Of a stretch of 6,043 nt of DNA, positions 5,911 through 6,043 are shown in pieces (the stretch's first letter is position 1; each line of letters opens with the position of its first letter). Location: contig DATDOO010000050.1 in the NCBI GenBank assembly GCA_035293245.1, forward strand, positions 1-6,043, written 5' to 3'. The translations under genes were made by a program, and so were the position numbers. The notes beneath the pieces are model-generated. The model did not search any database. It saw nothing but the letters and a program-made list of their open reading frames with translations, and had not been told where the DNA came from. The stretch is from DATDOO01 sp035293245. Its GTDB lineage: Bacteria; Pseudomonadota; Gammaproteobacteria; Methylococcales; Methylococcaceae.

Positions 5911-6043
5911 GGCTATGTCTGCGTTAAACGTTGAAATGGATTTTTTGTCCAATGAGATAAACGCATCCAACCCAGGAGGGCGTCCTCATGAAAACCTCCG
6001 ACTTCAAGATTTGGTTCGACCGGTTGTCGCAGCTTAGCCGTGG
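5911..6043 (+). mobile_element. Left end of an IS1595-family insertion sequence (truncated by the window)
   Basis: The transposase start at 5988 implies an element boundary a short way upstream. The best candidate is GGCTATGTCTGCG beginning at 5911. It follows a run of exactly eight A (5903-5910), which would fit the 8-bp AT-rich target duplications reported for the IS1595 family. The leader 5911-5987 is AT-richer than the neighbouring genes and repeats TAAACG (5925-5930 and 5958-5963). The right end, the matching inverted repeat and the second target copy are beyond the window, so the boundary is provisional. Confidence 0.5.
5988..6043 (+). CDS. IS1595-family transposase (N-terminal fragment, runs off the right edge)
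   Basis: An ATG at 5988 preceded by a perfect AGGAGG eight bases upstream (5974-5979) opens a frame reading MKTSDFKIWFDRLSQLSR, still open at the window edge. The M-K-x-S/A-D/E-F-K-x-W-F/L-x-x-L-x-x-L-S/T pattern is what I remember of the N-terminus of IS1595-family (ISXO2-like) transposases of Proteobacteria, which continue with a zinc-ribbon or HTH region and a DDE-type catalytic domain. Only 18 full codons are visible, so the family call depends on this short match; whether the gene is intact cannot be seen. Confidence 0.6.
   Translation, partial: MKTSDFKIWFDRLSQLSR

Noticed and set aside
5833..5970. 46-residue N-terminal extension of the pteridine reductase
   Set aside because: It would begin inside the putative insertion sequence and precede the natural SDR start MASKVALITG, which has its own GAGG ribosome site.

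Overview
The window looks like chromosome of a GC-rich gammaproteobacterium, most likely a methanotroph of the Methylococcales. This rests on a DHPS-like DUF6513 gene and an overlapping DUF447 gene. Both families travel with the tetrahydromethanopterin (H4MPT)-linked C1 pathway used by methylotrophs to oxidise formaldehyde. The PlsY and FolB proteins also read like gammaproteobacterial versions. The assignment is inference from remembered families; no database was searched.

Layout: (1) Positions 1-1668, minus strand: the 5' part of a DUF447 gene, translationally coupled by an ATGA overlap to a complete DUF6513 gene upstream of it. (2) Positions 1669-1845: a divergent intergenic stretch with an extended -10 element for the DUF6513 operon and a doubtful 43-codon ORF. 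(3) Positions 1846-3528, plus strand: a complete AIPR-family gene (abortive infection/phage resistance type) with a PD-(D/E)XK-like N-terminal segment. It has visibly lower GC than its neighbours and looks like an acquired single-gene defence island between housekeeping genes. (4) Positions 3569-4165, minus strand: plsY, phospholipid synthesis. (5) Positions 4246-5105, plus strand: folB and folK, two bases apart, divergent from plsY. (6) Positions 5098-5832, minus strand: a pteridine reductase of the SDR family (FolM type), overlapping folK tail to tail. (7) From 5911 to the right edge: the probable left end of an IS1595-family insertion sequence, with the first 18 complete codons of its transposase.

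Apart from plsY, the AIPR gene and the IS, the theme is pterin metabolism. FolB and FolK make the activated hydroxymethyl-dihydropterin that both folate and H4MPT synthesis need. The FolM-type enzyme reduces pterins, and the DHPS-like DUF6513 protein is a plausible user of the activated pterin on the H4MPT branch. The strongest candidate for unusual biology is the solitary AIPR gene. It belongs to a known family whose mechanism is poorly understood, so it is not a new family. No CRISPR array, tRNA, rRNA or convincing intrinsic terminator is visible.
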